A DNA stretch of 64,000 nt from positions 52,222 through 116,221 of the forward strand of contig CAJTCS010000010.1 of the NCBI GenBank assembly GCA_910574995.1. Direction: 5' to 3'. Of the stretch, positions 34,144 through 43,146 are shown piece after piece. Origin of the DNA: Oscillospiraceae bacterium (GTDB lineage: Bacteria > Bacillota > Clostridia > Oscillospirales > Acutalibacteraceae). Position 1 is the stretch's first letter; the number at the start of each line of letters is the position of its first letter. The notes under the pieces were generated by a model. That model ran no database searches and was not told the DNA's origin. It saw only the letters and a list, made by a program, of their open reading frames with translations. A program made the position numbers and the translations under genes.

Positions 34144-35049
34144 TCACTTTTTTCGTATCACCAGCCGCTCAAACATACGGCGATAACCGCTGTCCTGGTC
34201 TTGCAGATAGAACCGAACGCCTCCCCGCAGGTGCCTGGGGAGATCAGCGGGAATTGTCCGGGCGACGGTGCTGCTCAGGCCCAATATCTCAAACTGCTCC
34301 GGGCAATGCTTTGTAAGAAAAGAAACGGGGACGCCCATAGCGCCGTTGTAGTCACCTGGGAGCATTGCAACCTTGCCGACCTCAATGGCGTCATAGTTGA
34401 CATATCTGGGGTACAGTTCCGGAGAATAGCGGCAATCCAGCAGCAACGGCTTATGGCGTTGGGGATGGTCCAAATTCGTGTACCAGAACACATTGCCAAA
34501 TTTGCGGACGGCCCCCTCCGGGGTGAGGAACGACTTCACCGCAGTCCTGCCCAGCCACAGCTTGCCACCTTGCAGCAGGGGAAAGACTTCTTTGTAGGTA
34601 ATGGCGTTCATGGGGCCAATCATAAGGAAATATTTCTGGTACTCGACCAAAAGGGCCAGATACTCCCGCCACAGGCTGAACGGGGGATTTGTCACAATAA
34701 TCTCGGCCTGCCGCAGTAGCTGTATGCACTCATCAGAACGAAAATCGCCGCCCTGGGTCAGCATCCTTCGGGAAATGGCCACGCCGCCTCGCTGCTCTTC
34801 CAGAACTGTAAGGCAGGCGTCCGGGGCCTTGTAAGTGGCGGTCAGTTGTTTCAGTCCATAGTCCTCAAAATGCTCCTGAAAAAAGCGCCAGAAGTTTGAA
34901 GTTTCTGGGCTGTCGCAGTTGCAGTAGACTGACCGCCCTTTGAAATGCTCCCGGCAATGGGGCAGTTCGGCCTCAATGTCAGACAGCTGGGTGTAAAACT
35001 CGTCATTTTTTTCACGCTGTGCCGCTTGCAGATTTGTGTTCCCAGGCAT
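34144..35049 (-). CDS. EcoRI-type adenine-specific DNA methyltransferase
   Basis: 301 residues. VYCNCDSPETSNFWRFF, the catalytic VTNPPFSLW near residue 120 and MGVPVSFLTKHCPEQFEILG match the EcoRI-like adenine methyltransferase family. Its ATG overlaps the MT-A70 stop (TGATG). No matching endonuclease is visible, so it is probably an orphan protective methylase. Confidence 0.85.
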   Translation of the reverse strand: MPGNTNLQAAQREKNDEFYTQLSDIEAELPHCREHFKGRSVYCNCDSPETSNFWRFFQEHFEDYGLKQLTATYKAPDACLTVLEEQRGGVAISRRMLTQGGDFRSDECIQLLRQAEIIVTNPPFSLWREYLALLVEYQKYFLMIGPMNAITYKEVFPLLQGGKLWLGRTAVKSFLTPEGAVRKFGNVFWYTNLDHPQRHKPLLLDCRYSPELYPRYVNYDAIEVGKVAMLPGDYNGAMGVPVSFLTKHCPEQFEILGLSSTVARTIPADLPRHLRGGVRFYLQDQDSGYRRMFERLVIRKK

Positions 35050-35609
35050 CAGCGGGACAGCCTCTCAGCCACATCAAGACAGGAAGATACCTCGTTGCCC
35101 CAAACATCCCAGCCGGGAGTTTCCTGCCGTGCGAACAGCTCCACGCGGGGAACGTCCCCCATGAGAGCGACAATGCGCTCCCGAACTGCATCCGGCTTTT
35201 TGCTGTGCCGCTCCACCGGAGAGAGGATGACCTGATGGACGGCGGCGGACTGCCGTTTGGGACTGCCCCTGGTCGCCAGCAGGCAGACCTCGGCGTTGGC
35301 CCTGGTCCAGTACCCCAGGCCCCAGAACAGGCCGGGAGATTTTCGGTTCTCCTTCACCCAGGTGAACGCTACGGTCTTATAGGCAAAGCCCCAGGCGTCA
35401 ATGACGGCAAACGCCTCTTTCAGCATGGGGAAGGTGGCCCATAAGAACAAAACACAGTCCTCAGCGGCGAGATCAGCCACAGGCAGGGCTTTGATGTCCT
35501 CCAGGCCCATGGTGGGATAGTGTTGCTCCGCAGAACGGCCCATGCCCTTGTTGGACCATGCCCGGAACGCCCAGGGCGGGTCAGCCAGTATCACGCTGTA
35601 CTTCTTCAC
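35049..35609 (-). CDS. MT-A70-family adenine methyltransferase
   Basis: 186 residues from a GTG start (VKKYSVILADPPW), chosen because it overlaps the previous stop (GTGA) and follows AAGGAG. Catalytic DPPW is at residues 10-13, with FLWATFPML and LLATRGSPKRQ downstream, typical of MT-A70 enzymes of phages and elements. It makes N6-methyladenine. Coupled to the EcoRI-type gene. Confidence 0.88.
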   Translation of the reverse strand: MKKYSVILADPPWAFRAWSNKGMGRSAEQHYPTMGLEDIKALPVADLAAEDCVLFLWATFPMLKEAFAVIDAWGFAYKTVAFTWVKENRKSPGLFWGLGYWTRANAEVCLLATRGSPKRQSAAVHQVILSPVERHSKKPDAVRERIVALMGDVPRVELFARQETPGWDVWGNEVSSCLDVAERLSR

Positions 35610-36232
35610 TGGCGCTCCTTCTGCTGTATCTCCAGGGCGGCGCTGCCGTACCGGGCGATCAGCAGGGCGTTGACGATCAGGCAGAAGGCCGTGGTGTCGA
35701 TGATCTCCCCGTCCGCCAGATCGGTGAGGGCGATGCGGTCCCCGTTGGTGTAGATGTCCCTCGCCGCCGACAGCAGCGTGTAGCCGTGGGGAGAGATGCC
35801 CTTGGTGGTGGCATAGCCGAGCATGATACCGTCCCGGCAAAAGCAGTTCGCCGTGCGCTGGGCAGTATCCGGGTCAGCGGTGAGCAGATACATAGCGGCA
35901 AAGTAGGCCGGAGTATCCCTCGGAGGATAATGGCCCTCTCTGGCCTTCATCGCCTCCATCCGCTGCCGGTGGCCCTCGTTCAGCCACAGGGAACCGTGAA
36001 ACAGGGAACCGTGAAAGAGCTGGACGGCGGTGCGCAGTTTGTCCCCCAGGCGGGGGTCATGGGAAAAGCTGTCCAGCAGGGCCTCTTCATAGCCAACGAC
36101 ACCGGCCTCGATGCGCTCTGCCAGCCAAGGGCAGACCTTTTGAGTACAGCCGCCCTTTTTCCCGTTATATTCGGTGCAAAATCTACATTCCACATCCTCC
36201 ATCTTATACTTGAAGTGAGTGGGTTGACGCAT
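35606..36232 (-). CDS. Conserved element protein of unknown function
   Basis: 208 residues. The N-terminus has cysteines that could bind metal (CRFCTEYNGKKGGC...VCPW). The middle holds a perfect five-residue duplication LFHGS-LFHGS from a 15-bp tandem repeat. No domain recognised. First gene after a hairpin that follows parB; coupled to the MT-A70 gene. Confidence 0.6.
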   Translation of the reverse strand: MRQPTHFKYKMEDVECRFCTEYNGKKGGCTQKVCPWLAERIEAGVVGYEEALLDSFSHDPRLGDKLRTAVQLFHGSLFHGSLWLNEGHRQRMEAMKAREGHYPPRDTPAYFAAMYLLTADPDTAQRTANCFCRDGIMLGYATTKGISPHGYTLLSAARDIYTNGDRIALTDLADGEIIDTTAFCLIVNALLIARYGSAALEIQQKERQ

Positions 36233-36266
36233 GGGCTAAATAGTTCTCCTTTCCCGGACATGAAAA

Positions 36267-36297
36267 CACCGGACAGAGGCGCTTACCCTGTCCGGTG
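36267..36297 (-). terminator. Hairpin between parB and downstream operon
   Basis: CACCGGACAG at 36267-36276 pairs with CTGTCCGGTG at 36288-36297; on the minus strand it is followed by a short T-run (GTTTTCA). Probably a partial terminator or attenuator separating parAB from the rest of the operon. Confidence 0.55.
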
Positions 36298-36324
36298 ATG
36301 CTCGTCCGAATTGAATTTTTGATG

Positions 36325-37263
36325 TTACCGCTCCTGGCTCCGCTGGCGCTTTTTCATCCAGCCCTCCAGGAGGCCGATAATGGTTTCCTCCATCTTCTTC
36401 GGGGTATAAGATTTCGGAAAATACTTGCGCAGAGTGTCGCTGGTGAACACGATGCGGTCAACCTCCGGCTTTTTCTGCTCCGACATGACGGACAGCATGG
36501 TGTCCTCGGTCAGTTTCCCCTCCTGGCTCATTTTCTTCATCCTCTGGGCCTGGGAGAGGGAGGGGGTGGCCTGTTCGCTCTCCATGGTTTCCACCAGAAG
36601 GGCCTGTTCCTCCGGTTTCAGTGCAGCAAGCTGGTAGGCAGGGGTCAGTTTAATCCTCTGGTCGTTCACCATCTCTTGCAGTTCTGGGACAAGCTGGGTA
36701 AGAGAAATCATATTACGGACAGTATCGCCGCTTACACCCATCTCTGCCCCAATCTCATCATCGCTACGGAAATTAGCCGAAATATTCGGCGAATTATTTT
36801 CTGCGCCTTTAGCTGGTCTACCGGCCCGACGCTTAATCGCCTCAACCTTCATTTTGAGAGCTTGGGCCTTTTCGATAGGCAAAATATTCTCTCGCTGAAG
36901 GTTACTATCGACCATCACGATAATAGCGGCATCCCGGTCCATATCTCGGACAATGACTGGCATGGTTTCCAGCCCCGCCAGCTCACAGGCCCGCTTGCGC
37001 CGGTGGCCGGCAATCAGCTCATAGCCGCCGCCCTCCCTGGGACGGGCGATGGCGGGGACCACCACGCCGACCTCCTTGACGCTCTCCACCGTTTCCTTCA
37101 TGGCATCGTCATCCCGGACGGAAAAGGGATGGCCCTCAAAAGGAAAAAGCTCCGACAGAGGTATCTCCATGATCTTCTCCCGTGCGGCGTCCTGACGGCT
37201 TTCCTCTGTGGTGAACAGGTCATCTACCGATGCCAGCTCTATTTTTCTCGCGCTGCTTTTCAA
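36325..37263 (-). CDS. parB: ParB-like partition protein
   Basis: 312 residues. ParB/Srx domain with LIAGHRRKRACELAG near residues 83-97, then a helix-turn-helix region (DDEIGAEMGVSGDTVRNMISL) and a basic tail. It overlaps the parA end by 44 bases. With ParA it should secure inheritance of the excised circular form; centromere sites were not identified. Confidence 0.9.
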   Translation of the reverse strand: MKSSARKIELASVDDLFTTEESRQDAAREKIMEIPLSELFPFEGHPFSVRDDDAMKETVESVKEVGVVVPAIARPREGGGYELIAGHRRKRACELAGLETMPVIVRDMDRDAAIIVMVDSNLQRENILPIEKAQALKMKVEAIKRRAGRPAKGAENNSPNISANFRSDDEIGAEMGVSGDTVRNMISLTQLVPELQEMVNDQRIKLTPAYQLAALKPEEQALLVETMESEQATPSLSQAQRMKKMSQEGKLTEDTMLSVMSEQKKPEVDRIVFTSDTLRKYFPKSYTPKKMEETIIGLLEGWMKKRQRSQER

Positions 37264-38041
37264 TCTTCATCACCTCCTGCGTCAGACTTTTGTACGCAGC
37301 GGCCACCTTCCCTCCGGGGTCATGGGTGAAGATGCTCTTGCCCTCAGCACTGGTTTCCTTCGCCCGGACAGAGTGGGGTATCTCCGAAGAAAAGACCTTG
37401 ATCTTGCTGCCGTAGGTATCCCGCAGCAGGGCGGCGATATCCTTTGCAAAGTTCGTCCGGTTGTCTACCATCGCCAGCAGGATGCCGTCGATCTGGAGCT
37501 TGGGGTTGATCTGCCGCCGCACCTTGGCGATTGTTTGCAGCAGCTGTTCCAGACCTTTCGCCGGAAGGTACTCCGCCTGGACGGGGATAATGACCCGGTT
37601 GGCCGCTGCCAGGGCGTTGACCGTCAGCATACCCAGGGACGGCTGGCAGTCCAGCAGAATGTGGGTGTACTGATTTCTCACCGTGTCCAGATACTGCCGG
37701 AGAATGGTTTCCCTGCTCATAGCGTTCACCAGGGATACCTCCATGCCGGACAGCTGGATGTCGGCGGGCATGAGGTCAATGCCCTCCGGGTGGTGCAGGA
37801 TGCCCTCGCCGGGGGTGATGGGTTGGTCGTTCAGCACCTTCCCCATCATGTCCGAGAGGGTGACAGGCAGGCGGTCCGGCTGTGGATTGCCCAGGCTGAT
37901 GGTGAGGCTGGCCTGGGGGTCGCAATCAACGGCTAACACCTTTTTCCCCGCCTGCGCCAGACCAGCCGCCAGATTGACACAGCTGGTCGTTTTGGTTACG
38001 CCGCCCTTCTGGTTCACAAGGGCAATTACCTGTGCGTTCAT
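37220..38041 (-). CDS. parA: ParA-like partition ATPase
   Basis: 273 residues. Deviant Walker A KGGVTKTTSCVNLA near residues 12-25, Walker B HILLDCQPSLG, and VDCDPQASLT. Complete. First gene of the leftward operon, about 230 bases from the tRNA-Ala fragment. Confidence 0.92.
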   Translation of the reverse strand: MNAQVIALVNQKGGVTKTTSCVNLAAGLAQAGKKVLAVDCDPQASLTISLGNPQPDRLPVTLSDMMGKVLNDQPITPGEGILHHPEGIDLMPADIQLSGMEVSLVNAMSRETILRQYLDTVRNQYTHILLDCQPSLGMLTVNALAAANRVIIPVQAEYLPAKGLEQLLQTIAKVRRQINPKLQIDGILLAMVDNRTNFAKDIAALLRDTYGSKIKVFSSEIPHSVRAKETSAEGKSIFTHDPGGKVAAAYKSLTQEVMKIEKQREKNRAGIGR

Positions 38042-38331
<290 letters not shown>

Positions 38332-38346
38332 CAGGGTACACGAGAG

Positions 38347-38380
38347 AAAAGGCTTGTTTCAAAAGAAACGAGCCTTTTCT
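38347..38380 (+). terminator. Terminator downstream of attachment repeat 1
   Basis: AAAAGGCTTGTTTC pairs with GAAACGAGCCTTTT around an AAAA loop, followed by CTT. It would end tRNA transcripts if the tRNA were rebuilt. Confidence 0.7.
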
Positions 38381-38440
38381 TGTAAGTTGTATGTGTTTCG
38401 TAGGCCAGCATATCCCGGCCATACAAGCACATTCCCACTA

Positions 38441-38474
38441 GGGGCGTTCAGAACTTTATGAACGCCCCTTTTTT
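38441..38474 (+). terminator. Strong terminator before repA
   Basis: GGGGCGTTCA pairs with TGAACGCCCC, followed by six T. It insulates repA from upstream reading. Confidence 0.8.
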
Positions 38475-38520
38475 CATGCCCATTTTTAGATATCATCAAT
38501 TTTTGAAAGGAGTTTTCCCC

Positions 38521-39339
38521 ATGAAAGACCGCCTTGACTTTGACTATTTTTACGGCGGGGAATCCGAGCAATTCAGCTTTTACCGTATCCCCCGGCAGCT
38601 CATCGTGGGCCCGGAGTTCAAGCACGTTTCCACCGACGCCAAGCTGCTCTATGGCCTTATGCTGGACCGTATGGGCCTTTCCGCACGGAACGGCTGGTAT
38701 GACGAGGAAAACCGGGTGTTCATCTACTATCCTTTGGACGAGATAAAGGAAGCCCTGAACTGCGGCAACGATAAGGCGGTCAAGCTGCTGGCAGAGCTGG
38801 ACACCGGCAAAGGCATCGGCCTGATCCAGCGGGTCAAGCAGGGCCAGGGAAAGCCAGCCATGATATATGTCAAGCGTTTTACCTGCAAGGATATCCCGCC
38901 ACAGGTTGAAAACCCTCCCCCGGCCCGAAATCCAGACTTCGGAAAAACCGAAGTCAAGAGTTCGGAAAATCAGAAGTCAAGACTTCGGGAAAGCCGAAGT
39001 GCAGACTTCGGAAAACCGGAGTGTAATTATACTTACAAGAATCAGACTGAAAGAAGCTATACCAATCCATCTATCCAGCCTGCGGCAGATGGGATGGATT
39101 GGCAGGCTTGCCGGGAGGAGGTGATGGAAAATATCTGTTTCGACCAGCTTGCGGAGGAATACGGCAGGGAGGACGTGGAGGGGGTTACGGACTTGATTAC
39201 CGATGTTTTGACTTCTACCCAGCCCACTGTGCGCATTGGCAAAGAGGCTTTCCCCACAGCAGCAGTGCAGGCCCGTTTCCGCAAGCTGGACGAAACACAT
39301 ATCCTGGGCGCTGGCACGGGGCGGCTACTCAAAGGATAA
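38521..39339 (+). CDS. repA: RepA_N-type replication initiator, C-terminus altered by deletion
   Basis: 272 residues from MKDRLDFDYF, with AAAGGAG at proper spacing. The N-terminal domain (FSFYRIPRQLIVGPEFKHVS, LYGLMLDRMGLSARNGWYD) is typical RepA_N. A linker encoded by four 23-bp repeats follows, then a C-terminal domain with TVRIGKEAFPTAAVQARFRKLDETHI. The usual last segment (about 40 residues ending in a conserved VNHD region) is missing: after DETHI the frame runs into foreign sequence and stops. Confidence 0.85.
   Translation: MKDRLDFDYFYGGESEQFSFYRIPRQLIVGPEFKHVSTDAKLLYGLMLDRMGLSARNGWYDEENRVFIYYPLDEIKEALNCGNDKAVKLLAELDTGKGIGLIQRVKQGQGKPAMIYVKRFTCKDIPPQVENPPPARNPDFGKTEVKSSENQKSRLRESRSADFGKPECNYTYKNQTERSYTNPSIQPAADGMDWQACREEVMENICFDQLAEEYGREDVEGVTDLITDVLTSTQPTVRIGKEAFPTAAVQARFRKLDETHILGAGTGRLLKG
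38935..39026. repeat. Four 23-bp iterons inside repA
   Basis: Copies start at 38935, 38958, 38981 and 39004, exactly 23 bases apart. Each contains GACTTCGG, a five-base gap and an imperfect reverse complement CCGAAGTC, so every unit is itself an inverted repeat. They code for the linker between RepA domains. In repA_N replicons the origin lies in this position. Confidence 0.75.
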
Positions 39340-39889
39340 TGCTCAGGAGTTTTCTGTCTGGCAGGCAGGAATACACGGATGGAGCGGTTACGGCGACATT
39401 GACTATGTAGACCATGTTCTCCGATATTATCCCTTAGCGGCAAATCCCCTGGGCGGGGCCAGCGCCATAGCCGAGGGCCGCTTTGCTTTTCCATTCCCAG
39501 GGCACACCTGGAACACCTACCCCGGCCACAACGGTATTGATATCTCTTTCGGAAACTGCTATGGCGAACCGGTCTATGCCTGCGCTCCCGGTACTGTCCG
39601 TTATATCCAAGATGGATGGACGCCGGCCAATGGAGTAAGCAATATGTGGTCTTTTGGTAACTGCGTGGTGGTAGACCACACGGACGGCTGGCAGTCTGTT
39701 TATGCCCATCTGTCCAGGCTGGCGGTTACTCCCGGCACTCCAATTCGGCAAGGCCAGCTTGTGGGGTACATTGGCAGTACGGGCAATTCTACTGGCCCGC
39801 ACCTGCATTTAGCTTTGTACTATCATGGCAGCCCTGGAGAGAATGGTATGAACTATGCAGAAATGGCCTGGCCGCAATATAGGGAGTAG
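39300..39889 (+). pseudogene. Truncated lysozyme/M23 peptidase of a transfer system
   Basis: Only the C-terminal 195 or so residues remain, in a frame different from repA. The first part (ISWALARGGYSKDNAQEFS, GYGDIDYVDHVLRYY) looks like the end of a lysozyme-like domain. An M23 domain with HNGIDISF, VYAHLSRL and HLHLALYYHG zinc/catalytic motifs follows. Its 5' part and start are lost through fusion with repA near 39297-39303. Confidence 0.8.
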
Positions 39890-40033
39890 GAAATGTGTCC
39901 TAAGCTGGGCAATACCATTAAGTTTAGCCTATCAGACATATCCGTTCTGCATCCACAGTACCGTAATCATAATTGATTGTTAGTATAGCACGAATGGCTC
40001 ATAAATACAAACAAGCTGCTGCCTTTTCCATTT

Positions 40034-40099
40034 CTTTAGAAACTCTTTAGAACTCCCCTCCCACTCCGTAAAAAAGCCGAAACATTTCCTTGTTATAAT
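40034..40099 (+). promoter_or_regulatory. Promoter and direct repeats before the response regulator
   Basis: TATAAT at 40094-40099 has no good -35. Two adjacent 11-base direct repeats (CTTTAGAAACT and CTTTAGAACTC, 40034-40055) lie upstream, where an OmpR-family activator would bind. Suggests autoregulation. Confidence 0.5.
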
Positions 40100-40121
40100 A
40101 GTCACAAAGGAGGAATGACTT

Positions 40122-40814
40122 ATGTACCATATCCTCGTGATAGAGGATGACCAGGAAATCAATCGTCTGCTATGCCACTTACTAGAACAAAACAATTATT
40201 GCCCTATCCCAGCCTTCAACAGTTTGGAGGCACTTCAAACCTTAGAGCAAGAGACCGTTGACCTGATACTATTGGACTTGATGCTCCCCGGCCTCCATGG
40301 TGAGCAGCTTCTGGTAGAAATCCGCAGAGCGGGCACCGTGCCTGTCATCATTGTTTCCGCCAAGACCAACATGGAGGGTAAGGTGGAACTGCTCCAGCAG
40401 GGTGCGGATGACTACATCACTAAGCCCTTTCACACAGGGGAGGTACTGGCCCGTATCCAGGCCTGTCTGCGCCGGGCAGTTAGGGATAATGCCCCGCCTG
40501 CCGTTCTGCATACCCATGGCCTAACTTTAGACACCTGTGCTAAAGCGGTCAGTATGGAGGGCCAGACCATCCCCCTCACAGCCAAAGAGTATAAGCTGTT
40601 GGAAACCTTGGCGCTAAATCCCCATATGACTTTTTCCAAGCGCCAGCTTTTTGAAGCCGCTTGGCACGAGCCGTACTTAAACGGGGACATACTCAATACG
40701 CACATTAGCAACCTGAGAAAAAAGCTGAAAGCCAAAGGGGCTGACTGCATCGAGACGATATTCGGTATCGGCTACAAGCTGCGGGAGGAGGAACACCATG
40801 GCAACGGTATTTGA
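40122..40814 (+). CDS. OmpR-family response regulator
   Basis: 230 residues. Receiver domain with phosphoacceptor aspartate in LILLDLMLPG (about residue 50), conserved VSAKTN and DDYITKPF. The C-terminal winged helix reads LTAKEYKLLETLALNPHMTFSKRQL...DILNTHISNLRKKL. AAAGGAGG precedes ATG. It is first of five co-directional genes and probably controls the exporter that follows in answer to the histidine kinase. Confidence 0.93.
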   Translation: MYHILVIEDDQEINRLLCHLLEQNNYCPIPAFNSLEALQTLEQETVDLILLDLMLPGLHGEQLLVEIRRAGTVPVIIVSAKTNMEGKVELLQQGADDYITKPFHTGEVLARIQACLRRAVRDNAPPAVLHTHGLTLDTCAKAVSMEGQTIPLTAKEYKLLETLALNPHMTFSKRQLFEAAWHEPYLNGDILNTHISNLRKKLKAKGADCIETIFGIGYKLREEEHHGNGI

Positions 40815-41709
40815 GGCTCAGGCACTCACCAAATGTTATCGGCGGCGTACAGTGCTGGACAACCTGCATCTTTCCATCCCCCAGGGGAGCGTCTATGGCC
40901 TGGTGGGGGAAAATGGTGCGGGAAAAACCACTCTTATCCGCTTGATGGCCGGGCTGGATTTCCCTACCTCCGGTGGCTTTTCCCTTTTCGAGAAAGCGGA
41001 AAATCAAGTGGAACAACGCCGGCGTATGGGCTTTCTCATCGAAAGCCCGGCCTTATACCCGGATATGACCGCCCGGCAAAACCTGGAGCTGGTGCGTATC
41101 CAAAGGGGCATACCAGAAAAGAACCAGGTGGATGAACTGTTAGAGCGTCTGTCCCTGCAGGACACGGGCCGCCAGCGAGTAAAAAACTTCTCTTTGGGGA
41201 TGCGCCAGCGGCTGGGCATTGCTGTGGCGCTGTTAAATGAGCCGGAATTCCTGGTACTGGACGAGCCCATCAACGGCCTGGATCCCACAGGCATTTTGGA
41301 GATACGCAGGCTGCTGCAGGAGTTGAACCAGCAAAAGGGCACCACTATTCTGATTTCCAGCCACATCCTGCCGGAACTGGAAAGCTTAGCCACCCGGTAT
41401 GGATTCCTGCATCATGGGCGGCTGGTTCAGGATATCTCTGCCGGGGAACTGGGAGAACGCTGCCGTCAGTACATCCTTCTTCGCATACCTGACCCGGAGC
41501 GGGCGGCGGCCCTGCTGGAATCGGAACTGCATACGGCGAAATTTGCTGTGTATCCTGACCGTTCCTTGCACATTTACGACCTTATGGGGCACACCGTGGA
41601 GATCAGCGCCTGCTTGGCCCATCATCAAATCCCCGTCCAGGAATTGACCACCAAAGGCGATGACCTGGAAACCTATTTCCAACGGTTGATAGGAGGTGGA
41701 GCAGAGTGA
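40798..41709 (+). CDS. ABC transporter ATPase of lantibiotic/bacitracin-immunity type
   Basis: 303 residues. Walker A GENGAGKTT, signature FSLGMRQRLG, Walker B FLVLDEPINGLDP, switch histidine in ISSHILPEL. It overlaps the regulator by 17 bases. Resembles LanF/BcrA-type subunits that export or detach peptide antibiotics; substrate not determinable here. Confidence 0.9.
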   Translation: MATVFEAQALTKCYRRRTVLDNLHLSIPQGSVYGLVGENGAGKTTLIRLMAGLDFPTSGGFSLFEKAENQVEQRRRMGFLIESPALYPDMTARQNLELVRIQRGIPEKNQVDELLERLSLQDTGRQRVKNFSLGMRQRLGIAVALLNEPEFLVLDEPINGLDPTGILEIRRLLQELNQQKGTTILISSHILPELESLATRYGFLHHGRLVQDISAGELGERCRQYILLRIPDPERAAALLESELHTAKFAVYPDRSLHIYDLMGHTVEISACLAHHQIPVQELTTKGDDLETYFQRLIGGGAE

Positions 41710-42377
41710 AAGCGATATGCTACCGGTTTTTCCACAGCCCTGGGGTGGGCGTGTTCTTTCTGCTTTATGGGGCGGTAAGCTGCCTTTCTCTCATCAGCGG
41801 CTTTTCCTCTCCGGGGGAACTGTTTGTTCAGAATTTGGGGGATATGGGCCCGCCTGGTTTAGGGCTGTCCGTATTTTCAGCGGTATACATGGGGTCGGCA
41901 TTCAGCCGCCGCACTTTCCAAAGCCAAATTGCCCATGGAGCGTCCCGGATAAAGCTGCTGAGAAATCACTTTCTGCTGTTAACACTGGTATTCTTGTTCC
42001 TGGCCTATCTTAACGCCGGGCTTCCTGCCCTGCTTTGGGCTGTCTGGCGGGGCGGTATGGGCAGTGCGTATCCAATGGAATATTTGCTGCGCCTGTGCCT
42101 GCCCGCTGCCCTGCTTACGGCAGCCAGGGGCGTAGGGCTGCTGATATTCCCTTTCCTGTTCCGGGACTCGGTCAAGTCCCTGATGATATCACTTGTGTAC
42201 ACCCTGCTGGTATCCGTGTTGACCCAAAGCGACCGGCACACTTTCCCATACAGCTTCTACGGTCCGGCGCCTTTCCCACTGTGGGCAGATATTGCCGTAG
42301 CCATTTTGTCCCTGGGAGTACTGGCCCTGACTTTCGGCCTGCTGGCATTATACTTCCGCCAGACGGCTTTGAGGTGA
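41706..42377 (+). CDS. ABC transporter permease 1
   Basis: 223 residues with about six hydrophobic segments (VGVFFLLYGAVSCLSLISGF at the start; LLTLVFLFLAYLNAGL; SLMISLVYTLLVSVL; IAVAILSLGVLALTFGLLAL). An AFSRRTFQSQIAHGASR segment matches LanE/G-type permeases. ATGA overlap with the ATPase gene. Confidence 0.85.
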   Translation: MKAICYRFFHSPGVGVFFLLYGAVSCLSLISGFSSPGELFVQNLGDMGPPGLGLSVFSAVYMGSAFSRRTFQSQIAHGASRIKLLRNHFLLLTLVFLFLAYLNAGLPALLWAVWRGGMGSAYPMEYLLRLCLPAALLTAARGVGLLIFPFLFRDSVKSLMISLVYTLLVSVLTQSDRHTFPYSFYGPAPFPLWADIAVAILSLGVLALTFGLLALYFRQTALR

Positions 42378-42381
42378 CGCT

Positions 42382-43137
42382 ATGCGGATACTTCTTACAG
42401 AATTGCGCCGGGTACTTTTTCAGCGTTTTACACTGCTGTGCATTTTAGGGGGGGCGGCCCTTGGCGCGCTTTTCCCTTGCACAAACCTGGGAAACCCAGA
42501 CCGCACGATAGAACAGCTTTTTGGCACTCCGGGGATTATATACGGCCTGTTCCTTGTCATGGCAATGATGGTAGTCCCCTTAGGCCGAGATTTTACTCAG
42601 AGGACTTTCCAGCAAAAAATCGCCCAGGGCGGCAGGCGTGTCCCTTTGGTGTTGGCTGCCTTTTCTGTTTCCTTGTTGGGCGCTGCGGGCGGAGCATTGG
42701 TTTTCCCTGTCAGCGCCGTCCTGTTCACCCGGATTTACAGCGGGTGGCAGACTGCACAAGGCCAAAACTTAGGATATCTGCTGGCAGACAACCGCTTCCA
42801 CACCTGTCTGCTGGCCTATGGCGCGGGTTTGCTGGCAGCAGGGGCAGTGTTCTTTCTCATTACGGCCTTATGCCGGGACTTGGTAAAATCATTGGGCATC
42901 TCCACAGGATATGCGGTTTTGCTGGTAATGCTTTCCCAAAAAGCCTTGGACGGGGAAAGTCTGGCCGTCCTTCGCAGCTTTTTCAAGTGGACACCTGTGT
43001 ACCAACTGCTTGCGGGCATCCGGCAAGCGCTTATCACCCCGGCGGATATGCATTTTTTGCTGGTTATCTCCGGACTGACCTTACTGGCGGCAGGAGCGGC
43101 ATCTTGTGTGGTGCTGCTCCATGCTAAGCTGAAATAG
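42382..43137 (+). CDS. ABC transporter permease 2
   Basis: 251 residues and about six transmembrane segments. It shares the DFTQRTFQQKIAQGGRR segment with permease 1, so the pair probably arose by duplication and forms a heterodimer with the ATPase. Starts five bases after permease 1. Confidence 0.85.
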   Translation: MRILLTELRRVLFQRFTLLCILGGAALGALFPCTNLGNPDRTIEQLFGTPGIIYGLFLVMAMMVVPLGRDFTQRTFQQKIAQGGRRVPLVLAAFSVSLLGAAGGALVFPVSAVLFTRIYSGWQTAQGQNLGYLLADNRFHTCLLAYGAGLLAAGAVFFLITALCRDLVKSLGISTGYAVLLVMLSQKALDGESLAVLRSFFKWTPVYQLLAGIRQALITPADMHFLLVISGLTLLAAGAASCVVLLHAKLK

Positions 43138-43146
43138 GAGGGCGGA

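Noticed and set aside
39236..39299. Start of an intact M23 gene inside repA
   Set aside because: The first 20 codons of that frame are repA sequence read out of frame; true homology begins only near 39297.
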